DNA from: Prostheceraeus crozeri
Lineage: Eukaryota; Platyhelminthes; Polycladida; Euryleptidae
Direction: 5' to 3'
Assembly: GCA_907163375.1 (NCBI GenBank)
Contig: CAJQUW010009243.1
Coordinates: forward strand, 74,501-138,500
Length of the DNA stretch: 64,000 nt
The position numbers were made by a program, and so were the translations under genes. The notes under the pieces were generated by a model. It saw only the letters and a list, made by a program, of their open reading frames with translations, had not been told where the DNA came from and made no database searches. Below are positions 43,578-54,138 of the stretch, in pieces (within the stretch, counting starts at the first letter, position 1; each line of letters starts with the position of its first letter).

Positions 43578-45122
43578 CAACATGATAGACAATTGTAGAT
43601 TACATGACATTTCAATAAAATATGTCACCGTTAACATTATCTATCTTTTCTTAAGCAGGAAAGTACATGCCTGAGCTTTATCTGGTGAATGCACAGCTGT
43701 AAAAACTCCAGCTGGCTTAGTAAATCAAACATTAGAACATTGTCCATGATTTTCCTTAGATGTCATCAGAACACAGTCTTGACCAAAATATTAGTTCATT
43801 CCGAATTACTATGTTAAAAGTTTTTATTTGGTATGGAGCTGATTCGAGGTCGAAAAGTGGTAGCACACCTGAATAGTTGCCATTTCATTGATTATCAGTA
43901 GGACAATTTTTCCCTACAAGCTAGAAATTTGACTTCTAAAAATCTAAATTTTGACAAATTTTGACCTGAAAAGAAAAGACAAGTTTTTGTGCTAAAAATT
44001 GTATGCAGCATTAGTTATTCTTGTTGTAGTACAAAGTACATTATGTTCTATATGCCGTAAAGAGAGAGCTGGTGTGCAATTTCAACTTCATCCGCATGCT
44101 TGAAGATATTTTTATTCATGATTCATGCCTACATCTAGGGCTTACGATCATAAGTAAAAAATACGGCGAAGTGTGGATGACTGAAGAAGAAAATACTAAA
44201 AAGACAAGTGTAGAAATGAAACTTAGCTGTATTAAAAAGATGTAGAAAAGATATTTTCTGGGATAATAATTGATGAGCAAAATCAAAAACCAGACAGTGT
44301 ATTTAATTGCCAAAGCAAGCTGATGTTTAAACATCCCTCATCAGCTGCATACAAACGCTGACTATCTGACAGCCTCATTGATTTTGGTAACATAATATCA
44401 CAGAAATATTTCAAAAAAGTACATACAGTTGAATATTTTTATATCAGACAAGAGAAGAGAATTGTCCATACGACAATCCAACGGAGACAAAAATGCCGAC
44501 AAGAAAAGCATAATGAATGACTTTTACCTCTCAGTAAACATGAAAGCACTCCATACCATTCATGAAATAAGATTAACTTACAGACAGTATCATAACAAAC
44601 AAGCGCTAACATTTAAAAAAAGTGGCGAAATCGACTTGGACGGGCTTGAATATCGCAGTGTCTCTTGCGTAATTTACGCAAATTTGCAGCTAGTACATTT
44701 TCAACAATAGCACACAAGTACTTTTCAACATTTTCAGGTGCGAACATTTTCAGTGGTCTTTTCGAAGTAATTAATGGTTGAGTATTGAAAATGAACGCTC
44801 AACGGCACCTGATATTGGTTGGCAGCGCTGAAGGTCGGGGTGCAGTGCTGAAGACACATTATCGCGCTTTGATTAAGTCAAAAATGCTATCGAGATCATT
44901 ATTCGCATTTAAGCGCCTTTTGATATAAGCGCATATGCCCACACAATCGTCCTTCAAGTCTAGTTTTTAATTTTTATCGTACGCTTCCTTGATGCTGTGC
45001 GTTGTACTTTCTATTTTCTGAATTAGGTGGGAAAGAGCTTAGGTAGGTTTTAATTACTGGCAATCGAAATAACGTCGTTTTGTGAATAATGTATCACGGA
45101 AGAAATTTGTTCCCTTGGCTAG
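43578..45122. other. No gene recognised
   Basis: AT-rich DNA with short ORFs that lack family resemblance. Confidence 0.3.
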
Positions 45123-45220
45123 TTTATAAATAAAAATGAAACCGCATTTATATTGGTGTTTTGAATTTGTATTTTGAATTTATTGATAAGATAAGTACAA
45201 TAAATATAGATGATCATAAA

Positions 45221-45680
45221 ATGGTTTCCTTTGACGTTGTATCACTCTTTACATCTTTTCCTGCTTGTGAGACAATTGATATCCTTTTGTCAACAATCGT
45301 CGAAAATGATTGAAATTGTCATGTTATAGATCTTGAAACCTTAAGAAATTGAATTGTGTACCAAAGACATTGCAATTTTGTTCAATGGCCGTTTACTATC
45401 GCCAAATTGACAGCGTTAGAGTGGGTTCATGCTTGAGTCCGATCTTCGTTAAAATATTTTTTCTATTCTATTTTTGACATATGTTGATGACTAATTTGCT
45501 CTTGCTCAGTCTGATATTGATACCAATGATCTTTTGAATATTTTGAACTCGTGTCATCCATCTATAAAGTATATGTGTGAATATGAAAATGGTAGTGGCT
45601 CTTTATCTTTTTGGATGCTACATGCTCTCGTTGATCAGATGGATCTATGTGCACTACTATTTCTCGCAATGCAACATGGA
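45221..45680 (+). pseudogene. PLE reverse transcriptase fragment
   Basis: MVSFDVVSLFTSFPACETID at 45221 matches the conserved PLE block with SFDVxSLFTxxP. Further on, in shifting frames, come FNGRLL, YVDD (45480-45491, the catalytic motif) and HPSIKYMCEYENGSGSLSFL. Several stops and frameshifts break it. The gene should continue across the inserted transposon. Confidence 0.75.
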
Positions 45681-45820
45681 CGGAACTGCAGGGTAACTCA
45701 AAAGTCTTAATCGGGTTTCAAATTGAGATTTCTCAGTATGTACACTACGAACGTAATTTTTAGTTTATGCTGTAGAGGAAGAACCAGAAGCTCCACAAAG
45801 ACTTGAACTTTTGCCATATA

Positions 45821-47181
45821 CGAGGTGTGATCAAAAAGTAACCGAACTTTTCTTCCAAAACTTTATTAAGGAAAAATACAAGCTATTCAAAGCTATCACC
45901 CTCAAAGTACTCGCCTTTGCTAATAACACATCGTTCCCAACGTTGTTTCCAGCTCCTGAAGGCTGTCTGGAAGGCTTCTTTGGGGATGTCTCGAAGATGC
46001 TCCTGCGAATTCTTCTTGATCTCATCGATTGAATCAAATCGTCGTCCCTTCAGCGTGAACTTTAACTTTTGGAACAGGAAAAAGTTTGCTGGGGCAAGAT
46101 CAGGGGAGTACGGTGGCTGGGGAAGCACAGTCGTTTCAGATTTTGCACAGTAATCACGAATCAATAACGATGAGTGGGCAGGGGCATTGTCATGGTGCAG
46201 GACCCATGATTTCCTGCTCCACAGCTCAGGCCTCTTCCTACGAATGTTCTCCCTCAAGCGACGAGCACTTCAAGGTAGTAATGGCGGTTCACAGTGCCAC
46301 CTTGAGGTAGGAATTCGTGGTGGACAACACCGTGAACGTCAAAGAAGACGGTTAGCATCACTTTGACATTCGATCGGACTTGTCGTGCCTTCTTCGGTCG
46401 CGGCGATCCTTTGATCACTGTGAGGATTGGCTCTTCGTCTCCACGTCGTAGCCGTAAGCCCATGTTTCGTCGACAGTGATTATGGATTCCATGAAGTTTC
46501 CATCGTCGTTGGCACGATCCAGGAGCTCTTGACAGATTGCAACGCTATTGACCTTTTGCTCTTGTGTCAAGAGTCTCGGGACAAACTTGGCAGCAACGCG
46601 GCGCATCCCCAAGTTTTCAGTCAGAACGCTCTGACAGGATCCAAACGAAATGTCAGAATCATCAGACATCTCTCGAATTGTTAACCGTCGATTCGAATGC
46701 ACTAGTTCATCGACCAGGCTCACATGGTAAGCATCTGTTGATGTTGAAGGCCGGCCTGAGCGATGGTCATCTTCAACTGATTCCCGTCCAGTCTTGAACC
46801 TTCGGAACCACTCGTAGCACTGGGTTCGGCTGAGGGAGTTGTCACCGTAAACTTGCTTGATCATTTCAAATGTCTCGGTAAAAGTCTTTCCAAGTTTGCA
46901 GCAAAACTTGACATTGACACGCTGTTCGTGAGAAAATTCCATTTTCGACGAAGATCGACGGAAGAATGATCAATTTATCGAGAAAAGCAGATTTCGCAGC
47001 GAGAGAACAGTTATCTCTATTGCTATTGGCTGTAGCTGGATATCTATGCCGATTCAAATCGTGTGTCGTGATCTAAGAGAAGTTCAAGGTCATAGCTTGT
47101 CACTGATATCGAACAATAAGAGTTTAGACCGATTGTATATTGCTAAGAGAAGAAGTTCGGTTACTTTTTGATCACACCTCG
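45821..47181 (-). mobile_element. mariner transposon, 1,361 bp
   Basis: Perfect terminal repeats of about 29 bp (CGAGGTGTGATCAAAAAGTA...) are flanked by TA on both sides (45819-45820 and 47182-47183). The transposase is on the minus strand. The perfect termini indicate a fairly young insertion, the innermost of three nested elements. Confidence 0.93.
45883..46942 (-). pseudogene. mariner transposase, two frameshifts and a D-to-N change
   Basis: The ATG at 46942 starts MEFSHEQRVNVKFCCKLGKT, with helix-turn-helix regions (SRTQCYEWFRRFKTGRESVE, then SGRPSTSTD). The first catalytic Asp is in TVDETWAYGYD and the second in LHHDNAPAHSS. Thirty-four residues later the expected third Asp is Asn (SPDLAPANFFLF). 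Frameshifts lie near 46415-46440 and 46255-46270. The Asp-to-Asn change (GAC to AAC) is the same kind seen in human SETMAR and would weaken cleavage. Confidence 0.9.
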
Positions 47182-47249
47182 TATGTTGGAAGTGAGCTCA
47201 GTTCACTTCGGTACAAAGAATGACGCGTTTTTTGAATTTTTCAAAGGTC

Positions 47250-47564
47250 TTATTCGATGGTGGCTGTCGTCACGGACTGGACTGCTTCAGTTATTTCTAC
47301 TCGCAGTTCTTTGTTGTTCGTTGGCCTATTCTTATACACCATTTCCTTGATATGACCACACAAAAAATAATCAAGAGGCGTCAGATCTGGGCTCCTGGGT
47401 GGCCAGTGGATGGGACCGTTTCGGCCAATCCATCGATCAGGGAATTGTACGTTGAGAAATTCTCTGACATTCAGACCCCAATGATTCGGTGCGCCATCTT
47501 GTTGAAAAAACGTAGTCGAAAATCGTCGTGATCTCTTTAGTTCTGGACTAAAATAATCCGTCAA
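47250..47564 (-). pseudogene. DD41D mariner-like transposase fragment
   Basis: The ORF shows FFQQDGAPNHWGLNVREFL and WPPRSPDLTPLDYFLCGHIK. The spacing from the Asp in QQDG to the Asp in PLDYF is 41 residues, as in rosa-type elements. The N-terminal part with the first Asp is not found, perhaps lost or disrupted when the mariner entered. Confidence 0.75.
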
Positions 47565-47807
47565 TGAGAAAAAAGTTTAGGTGGAAAACGCTTTTCATGA
47601 CATCTGAAGAATTGCTTGACCTCCATAATAAGAGTGAGCTTGGATGGACTTTTAATTCATTTTTTCACAATTGCGACCTGTTATTAAAATTCTGGTTCTT
47701 CTTCTACCACGTAAACAAAAAAATCAAGTTTGCAGTCTTAACACTTACTCAGATATCTTGATTTGAAACCCGATTTAGACTTTTAAGTCACCTTGTATGT
47801 TTTAATT

Positions 47808-48524
47808 TTGATAGTTTAGTTCCTCGTTCGTACAAAATTGCTCTTGTAAAGGTATTGGCTATCCTTGCAAAACGTATTCACTCTCAAGACAGCATTGAAA
47901 GTGAGATAACTTTATTAATAGGCTTTACTTGCCAACGGATTTCCTCCATTTTTTTCTTGATAGAGGCATCTATCTCAATACAAATTGTGAAGAAGTGTTT
48001 GGCCCAGAAAAGAAGCCAATCTTTTTGAAGATGCCGTTTATAGGTGACAATGCAGCGTCGTTTGTTAGACGTTTTGTACGTCAACATGTCAACCTTTTTC
48101 CAGCTGCAAACAGTTCCTATTTTCATCACTTGTCGAATCCCGATTGCTTCACCAAAAGATAAACTTCCGGCCCTTCTTCAACGTCATTTACTCATTCGTG
48201 TGTACGTGTTTTTTATGGTTGCAAGTATTTTGGAAGGACCGGAAGACGTCTGGAGGACCGCATTCGGGAACATGTTCCAAACTGGTTTCCTTCAATCACT
48301 AAGTGTCTTCCACGTTCCACTAGAGTGCCCAACAGTGCCGTAACCCGCCATCTACAACTTTGTGACATATCCGCTCCTGAGGCATGATCACGCTTCAAAA
48401 TTGTGTTAAAATATGACAATGAACGTGTACTGCGAATTTTAGAAGCACTGTGCATTAAACATGATATTGCAGATCTCTGGGTACAAAAAGAACATGTTCT
48501 GTGCTTACTTCTTCCGTGGTGACA
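47808..48524 (+). pseudogene. PLE C-terminal part with GIY-YIG endonuclease
   Basis: The sequence resumes after the nested insertion with FDSLVPRSYKIALVKVLAIL, a PLE thumb-like region. In shifted frames it reaches FYGCKYFGRTGRRLEDRIRE, then SAVTRHLQLC and IVLKYDNERVLRILEALCIK. The YGCKYFGRTGRR stretch is a degenerate GIY-YIG motif with the following catalytic Arg, as in canonical PLEs, where it nicks target DNA. A TGA follows ISAPEA, and other frameshifts occur upstream. Confidence 0.7.
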
Positions 48525-48690
48525 TTTCTTTTCTTTGCACTGTAATTAATGAAAACGTATCTAATAACTTTTCTTTGTAAATAGTATCGTTCACTTCGTT
48601 TTTATATAGAGCTAATTTAGCTTGAATGTTGCGTCATCGATATCTATGTGAACTGTTATTTTCTGTATTGCACACTTAGCTTGTCAGTCC

Positions 48691-48727
48691 CATGTCTAAC
48701 CTGACTGAGAACGGACGAAACATGTCG
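48691..48727 (+). ncRNA. Degenerate hammerhead-like core in the PLE tail
   Basis: CTGACTGAG, then GGACGAAACATGTC, approximates the hammerhead order CUGANGA - stem II - GAAA - short stem III - GUC known from PLE termini. There is one extra base in the first core box and a weak stem II, so activity is doubtful. Confidence 0.3.
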
Positions 48728-48828
48728 TTAAAAACGTTTTGTTGGAACACTAAGAAGCTGACAAATTGAGCACCAAGATGAACGCGGTTTTATTTTTTAT
48801 TTATAAGTTGTGTGTTAGAAAAATAGGT

Positions 48829-49012
48829 ATTCTATGAAGCCAGAAGTGCAAGAAAATGTAGAATTCCGAGACCGCTCTACGATTTCTTTGCCCGCTGGAT
48901 TCATAGAATAGTTTATACTCTAAATCTATGCCAAATGTCCAAAAACCAATGTGATTATACGAATATTTATATGAAAATTTATCCTTGCCCTCGGGTGGGG
49001 GGGGCAAGGATA
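48829..49012. repeat. Two neighbouring inverted repeats, one G-rich
   Basis: TATTCTATGAAGCCAG at 48829 pairs with its near-complement at 48895. TTATCCTTGCCC at 48979 pairs with GGGCAAGGATAA around a G-rich loop containing a run of eight G. Confidence 0.6.
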
Positions 49013-49991
49013 AAAAATATTGCCCTGCGACATTTTTCATATCATTTGCAGATTACTTTCACAGAGTTAGAGGTTAACGATGTTTTACAAAAATTTTCAT
49101 ATTTAAGATAAGATCAATTTTTTTTGACATAACCCAAAATTTTGACAATATTTTGACTTTTTTGACAAGTCAAAGCAGATTTGCCATCAGCAATTTTTTC
49201 TCAACAAACTTAAGCAAAAGATCTCGACATCAACACAACCCCCTGCTTGTCTTTGCAGTTACATTCGTAGAAAATTTGAGACTCAAGTTAAAATTTTAGG
49301 ATAAAAAACTTTTTAAAATTTTTAAAAGTTTAAATTTTTTGATTCATTTGAAGACTACTAATAATATTGAATTTCTGTTGCAGACAAAGCGTTTATGACA
49401 ATGGAATATTCATAAATAATTTTTTTTGAAATGTGCTCAAAAATCCCCATTTTAGTTAAATACTGTATTTGCTTATTCACTTAATTGAAGAATCAGATAA
49501 ACTCGCCATATACATGTATATATTTGAATGCTCAAAATTCAAAACAATTGTTATGATTTAAATTGATGACTTTGCTGTATGACATGATTGTCAAATGATA
49601 CGGCCAACAATTCAGCATTTTTCGATCTAAAATTGATTGGAATTGGAATCACATGAAACACCCAGGCTCCAACTTTATCTACTCAAGAATATTTTTCATG
49701 GCTTGATTTTTGTGATCAACTCATGCTCATTCTTCAAGCGTACATTTTGCGTCACATTGCATAACAATATAATCGCATGATTTTGGATTTCATCATCGAT
49801 AAATCGTAAACAGCATCGCCGATCTTTTTTTAAAATTTTGAGCGCGAATGTTGTTTTTATTATTTTTGAAACTTCATTGAACTATTAGAATTCTTCTTGG
49901 AAATTCATTCCCTTGAAAATTAGCAAGTTAATTTTTGTGGATGTGATAACAGTTTAAAGGAACAATGGCTCATAATTTTGAATTAGCGTTC
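49013..49991. other. No feature recognised
   Basis: Very AT-rich, with homopolymer T and A runs. No ORF worth calling. Confidence 0.3.
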
Positions 49992-49999
49992 ATTGCAAA

Positions 50000-51293
50000 A
50001 TAGAGATGAGCGTTAGGTCAGGTAACATCAACTTTGAAATCCGAGTCGAATCAAAGGACAACCCGATAAGAATATATCATAACCCGATCCGAGCTGACCA
50101 GATCAGATCCGAAAATTGTTCATAATACTATGATAATGCTTGTAAGACATGAAGTATAATTTTAGAACCCATAAGCTCATCGTTCCAAGTTCAAATCGAC
50201 CTAAAACACCATCGGCAGGACAGTGGAGAACGGATGGAGGGCATTTAGACTTGATTGTACGTTCCTGAGATAATCTGACTCAACCACTGCACGATGTAAC
50301 TCTAAAGAAGTTGACAAAACCATGAAATATATGCAAAATAAAAATATGTTATTATGAAGATCTATGAAATAGAGTGCACATATCTAGGATTGTATTAAAG
50401 TTGTTTGACTATCCATCAATTTTCCATTTAGCTAAGTGCATAGGATATGTCAAAGCATCATTTTATCAAAGCAGAGAGATATTTATGTATTTCATTTTGA
50501 TATCACATTAAGTTAGCAGGCTCCATCGTATGAGAGTAGATTAACAACGGACATACAAAATACTACTTATTGTTTATGAGCGGACCATGCATTTTAATAC
50601 ACTGCACTTCACGGTTATCATTAGCATTGAGAACATCAGACAGATAGCTTACAAATATGACTTATTTATGCAAGCTTATTCATTCTCATGACTGGAAGGT
50701 GAATTTTTAATGCAGCCGGAGAGTGAAGAGAAATGAATTTTAAAGTTTATTTAATTTTTAAGTAGCCACCCAAGTGCTTTTTCAGTTATACCGATTATCA
50801 GCCGCAGCATCAACTTTCACATTTCTTCCACACATACTCCTGGTTTGGCGATTATATTTCATTACATGCTGAAGAAAGTTTCAATTATCGATAGTTCTAC
50901 GTATTAGCATGATAATCTTCTTGTTGAGGTTATTTTGGAAATAGATTTGAAGCAGTTACTGTGTATTTCGTTTCTGCACTATTTCTTAAGCAATTTTAAT
51001 TTGAATTAAGCGAGAATGAAAAATAGGAGGCAAGAAACAGCAATTCTTCATACAGAATAATCCAGAAAGTCAAAGTGTTGATCAAATATACGTGTTTATA
51101 GCACAGATTATTGAGCAACATGTGAGAAGTAAATTACATCAAAATTGTTGAGAATTAAATATTGAGCTCGGTTTCTTCGGATTCATGATAAGAGGGATTA
51201 TCCGACCCGACTCGACTTCAAATTTGTAGTACCCGAACCTGTGCTTTCAAGGTCGAGTTTCGGGTCTGGTTTCCGGCACAGTCGCTCATCTTT
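50000..51293. mobile_element. Non-autonomous hAT element, about 1.29 kb
   Basis: The ends read ATAGAGATGAGCG and CGCTCATCTTT, with longer imperfect subterminal inverted repeats (GAAATCCGAGTCGAATC against GACTCGACTTCAAATTT). An exact 8-bp duplication ATTGCAAA flanks it (49992-49999 and 51294-51301). No transposase is present. Confidence 0.85.
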
Positions 51294-51601
51294 ATTGCAA
51301 AGCATGATTTAATGTTGAATATCAGCATGGCATATTGAGATGTGCATTGAATGAAGATTCCGAAGAATTGCATAATGCAAGAGTTTTTCTCTGTCATTGT
51401 GGCTGCAGAAAAAATAATTAAAAATTAGAATTTTTAATTTTTAAAAAATCTAGAAAAATCGTCGCAGCAATAACATCAAAGAAAGAGTTACCATTAGCTG
51501 TATGCTACTCTTCTGGATTAATTGAATGTATGACAGTTTTATGAAAAGTAATGTTAACAACATGCTCCATTTGAACTATTGAAATTGCCTTTTTGTTGCA
51601 G

Positions 51602-51645
51602 AATCATTTAGTGGATCAAGTGACGGAATGCATGGTCGTTATCAC
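51602..51645 (+). CDS. Candidate internal exon, 44 nt
   Basis: A good acceptor (CCTTTTTGTTGCAG) precedes 44 bases, then GTAAGC. Entered in phase 1 it reads (E)SFSGSSDGMHGRYH with no stop and exits in phase 0. The entry phase equals the donor phase of the first-exon candidates at 30177, 31651 and 39410. The peptide is not recognised. Confidence 0.4.
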
Positions 51646-53492
51646 GTAAGCTAAAGCATTATATTAATATTGTCTGTATAATAAAACACTCTATATAATT
51701 TAGAATGATTTTCACAAGGTGGAAAAGTTAAGTTACTGAAACCAGAGCAATTCAGTGATTCTGTTATAAGCCAATTACCACATTTCAACCATCCCTTGGT
51801 TAATAATAATTTAAAAAAATGAAATCAATAGGCCTGTTCAGCATCCAGACAGGAGGGCAAGCTAAAAGGTCAATGGTGAAAACGTTGCAGAATTAATTTC
51901 TACCACAAGGATTTCTGAAGTGACAAGGCAGTTCTTATGTTGTTCATGGCACAGTTCAAAAATCAGATTCATGCATGGAAGTAGACAAAGACAAAGTATC
52001 CAATTTTCCCCCTACAAATACTTTTAATGCATCCATTGCTATGGATAATGTTTGAGATATCCATAGGTTTCGCAGTTTCCCAATAACTTTTTGCGAAGCC
52101 AACATTCATTGCGTTATCTTATTCTTAAGTAGGTGAATATGTTTGCAAACACACTAATATACATAGATTCGAGTTATAAAGCTCAATGGTCTTTTCTTCG
52201 ACAGGTGGATGATATTCGCTCAAAAGTATCATGCATCCACAGATAGTGAAGGACATATTCCTAAATTGACTCAATAATGATAAATTCAAAAGAAAATTCA
52301 TTCCCAATTTTACACCACTAATTTTATTGCAAAGTACTCCTAAATGCACTGGACGCGTGCCGCGTGATACAAACTGTTGCTGTACAAGTGGGTTTATATA
52401 CAAATTTGTCAGTGAAAGTAGCTCATCTGTTCAGTTCATGTCGTCTGTTTAGTTTTGACATGTTCGTCGCAATACAGCGGGATTCAGAAACCCTAGTAGC
52501 AATCGCTATTTGCTGTTGTTCAATAAGTTTGTAGTCGAAATTGTTAGTGGACATCACTTTATCACCGTCGACTATCATGTTCAATAAGTGAACTTTTCTT
52601 GTCTTTATAACGTAAACTATGCTCATGTTCTCTATAGCGAACTTGAAATCGGCGACAAGTTTGACCTATGTAATTCTGTTCACATATCCTTCAGGAAAAT
52701 TCAAGATCACATATTTACTTTTGCAGTTATACCTTGGGCCAATATTTTTACGAATACTGCAAGAACAAACATTTTTGTCAGACTTTTTGAAATTCAAAAC
52801 TAGTTTTTCCAGGAACATCATATCAATTTTTTGTTTTATTGATTTTTCTCAAAAAACCATCACGAACGAAATCAAGTGTCAAAATCGCGTTGTTTTCTTC
52901 AATGTTTTTTGATTTTCGATTTCTATTTTTGTGGTGCATATCGTTTTTACTAAAACCATTGTTGCTTAGTATATTTTTCATAATGTCGTGCGATTTTTCT
53001 AAAGGGTCAGAGCATAGAGCATTGACAGCTATTTTTATAAAATTATTTTTTACGTGAATCGGCAACCACCTATACCTGCGTAAACGTATGCCATGATGAC
53101 AAGGTTTACTGTACCAATTGTATTTTACTTTTTCTTTTACCGAAACGCTTGTGTCCAGGAAATTCAGACAGTCAGTTTCGGGAATAAGAAAAATTAATAT
53201 ATAGACATATGTCTCTAAATGCAGACAAGGAGTTCATCCAAATGTTCCTTTCATAGTTTATCACTTTGACGAAAATTTAAATTAACCGATGTGCTTCTGT
53301 TTAACTCTAAATATCAAACAAAGGTTTAGGTTGTAAATTAATTTTGATATGCATTTGTTGATATGCTAGAAATTTGTTCAAAACACCTGACTGGAGCTTT
53401 TTTGCTGCTTTAGTGTCTTTCTCTTTATACTGCTATTACTTGCATGCATTATTGTATCAATGAATTATTTGACTAATACACTTTTCATGCAG
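51646..53492. other. Intron-like sequence
   Basis: ORFs at 52588-52912 and 52823-53065 overlap on both strands and are shadow-like. No repeat or motif is recognised. Confidence 0.3.
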
Positions 53493-53586
53493 AATTTTGC
53501 TATCATAAAAGAAGTTGTAGCCCTCTGTTTATTGTCCAGAGAAATTCACGAAAACTGTAGACGCAAAAGCCTTGCGGATGAAAAAG
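53493..53586 (+). CDS. Candidate internal exon, 94 nt
   Basis: A CACTTTTCATGCAG acceptor is followed by 94 bases and a GTAATT donor. Entered in phase 0, as the 51602 exon leaves it, it reads 31 codons without a stop: NFAIIKEVVALCLLSREIHE, then NCRRKSLADEK. It exits in phase 1. The amphipathic helical composition looks like real protein. I do not recognise the gene, and the next exon is not certain. Confidence 0.42.
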
Positions 53587-53910
53587 GTAATTAATTCGAA
53601 AAAAATTCCATCAAGTCATTCCATCATTTCATCAAGTGAGCAGACATCCGGTTGATTGTGTGTTGTAAGATCAATAAAAGTTTCTCTACTGCTTCAAACA
53701 ATGACTAACAATGTGTGAACAGCTGATGTAATGAGGGTTAATTCTCACATCTGTCCACCCTAACTCCTAGAAGTAATTTATTGGCGTAAATGACACTATC
53801 CGTACTTTGTCCTGCACTTGGCGACACGTCAGATGTTCATTTTAGATTGGGGTCGGATCGGGTTGCTTTGAGAAGAGAAATGAGAGGAAGTGGCCGCTTT
53901 CGTCTCATAG

Positions 53911-54138
53911 AGAACGTCGCATCCGCCTCATCACCTCTTCACGCTTTATCCCAATAATGCGTCATATGAAAATAAGGTTCTTGCTCATTGTGTTGGCGAT
54001 AATAACAGAGTAACTATCAAATTTAAATCACGTTACAAAATATCTTCGTACCGAGTTGATTCTTATGATAATGCCAGCTGGCAATTTCAAAGGGAAAAAG
54101 TATCAAGTCACCGAGAGAATGCAGTGTCCAGTTATTGA
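53911..54138 (+). other. Open segment of 76 codons, unrecognised
   Basis: The frame reads YPNNASYENKVLAHCVGDNN, then RVTIKFKSRYKISSYRVDSY, and ends at TGA (54136-54138). Composition is protein-like and the segment is richer in CG than its surroundings. No ATG or matching splice phase ties it to the exon at 53493. It may be a terminal exon or a relic of a mobile element. Confidence 0.25.

Larger units (their letters stand above)
45689..47795 (-). mobile_element. DD41D mariner-like element nested in the PLE
   Basis: Terminal inverted repeats read CAGGGTAACTCAAAAGTCTT at the left and the complement of CAAGGTGACTTAAAAGTCTA at the right. The two outermost cousins of this end type are those at 59181-60645. 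TA follows the right end (47796-47797); the left flank is TG. A mariner has inserted inside it. Confidence 0.7.
45123..48807 (+). mobile_element. Penelope-like retroelement (PLE), interrupted
   Basis: Reverse-transcriptase coding sequence at 45221-45680 and GIY-YIG endonuclease sequence at about 48200-48524 are both on the plus strand. A nested DNA transposon (45689-47795) separates them. Imperfect inverted repeats (TAAATAAAAATGAAACCGC at 45126 and its complement near 48785) bracket the whole, as expected for the pseudo-LTR arrangement of PLEs. The element is strongly degraded. Confidence 0.7.
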
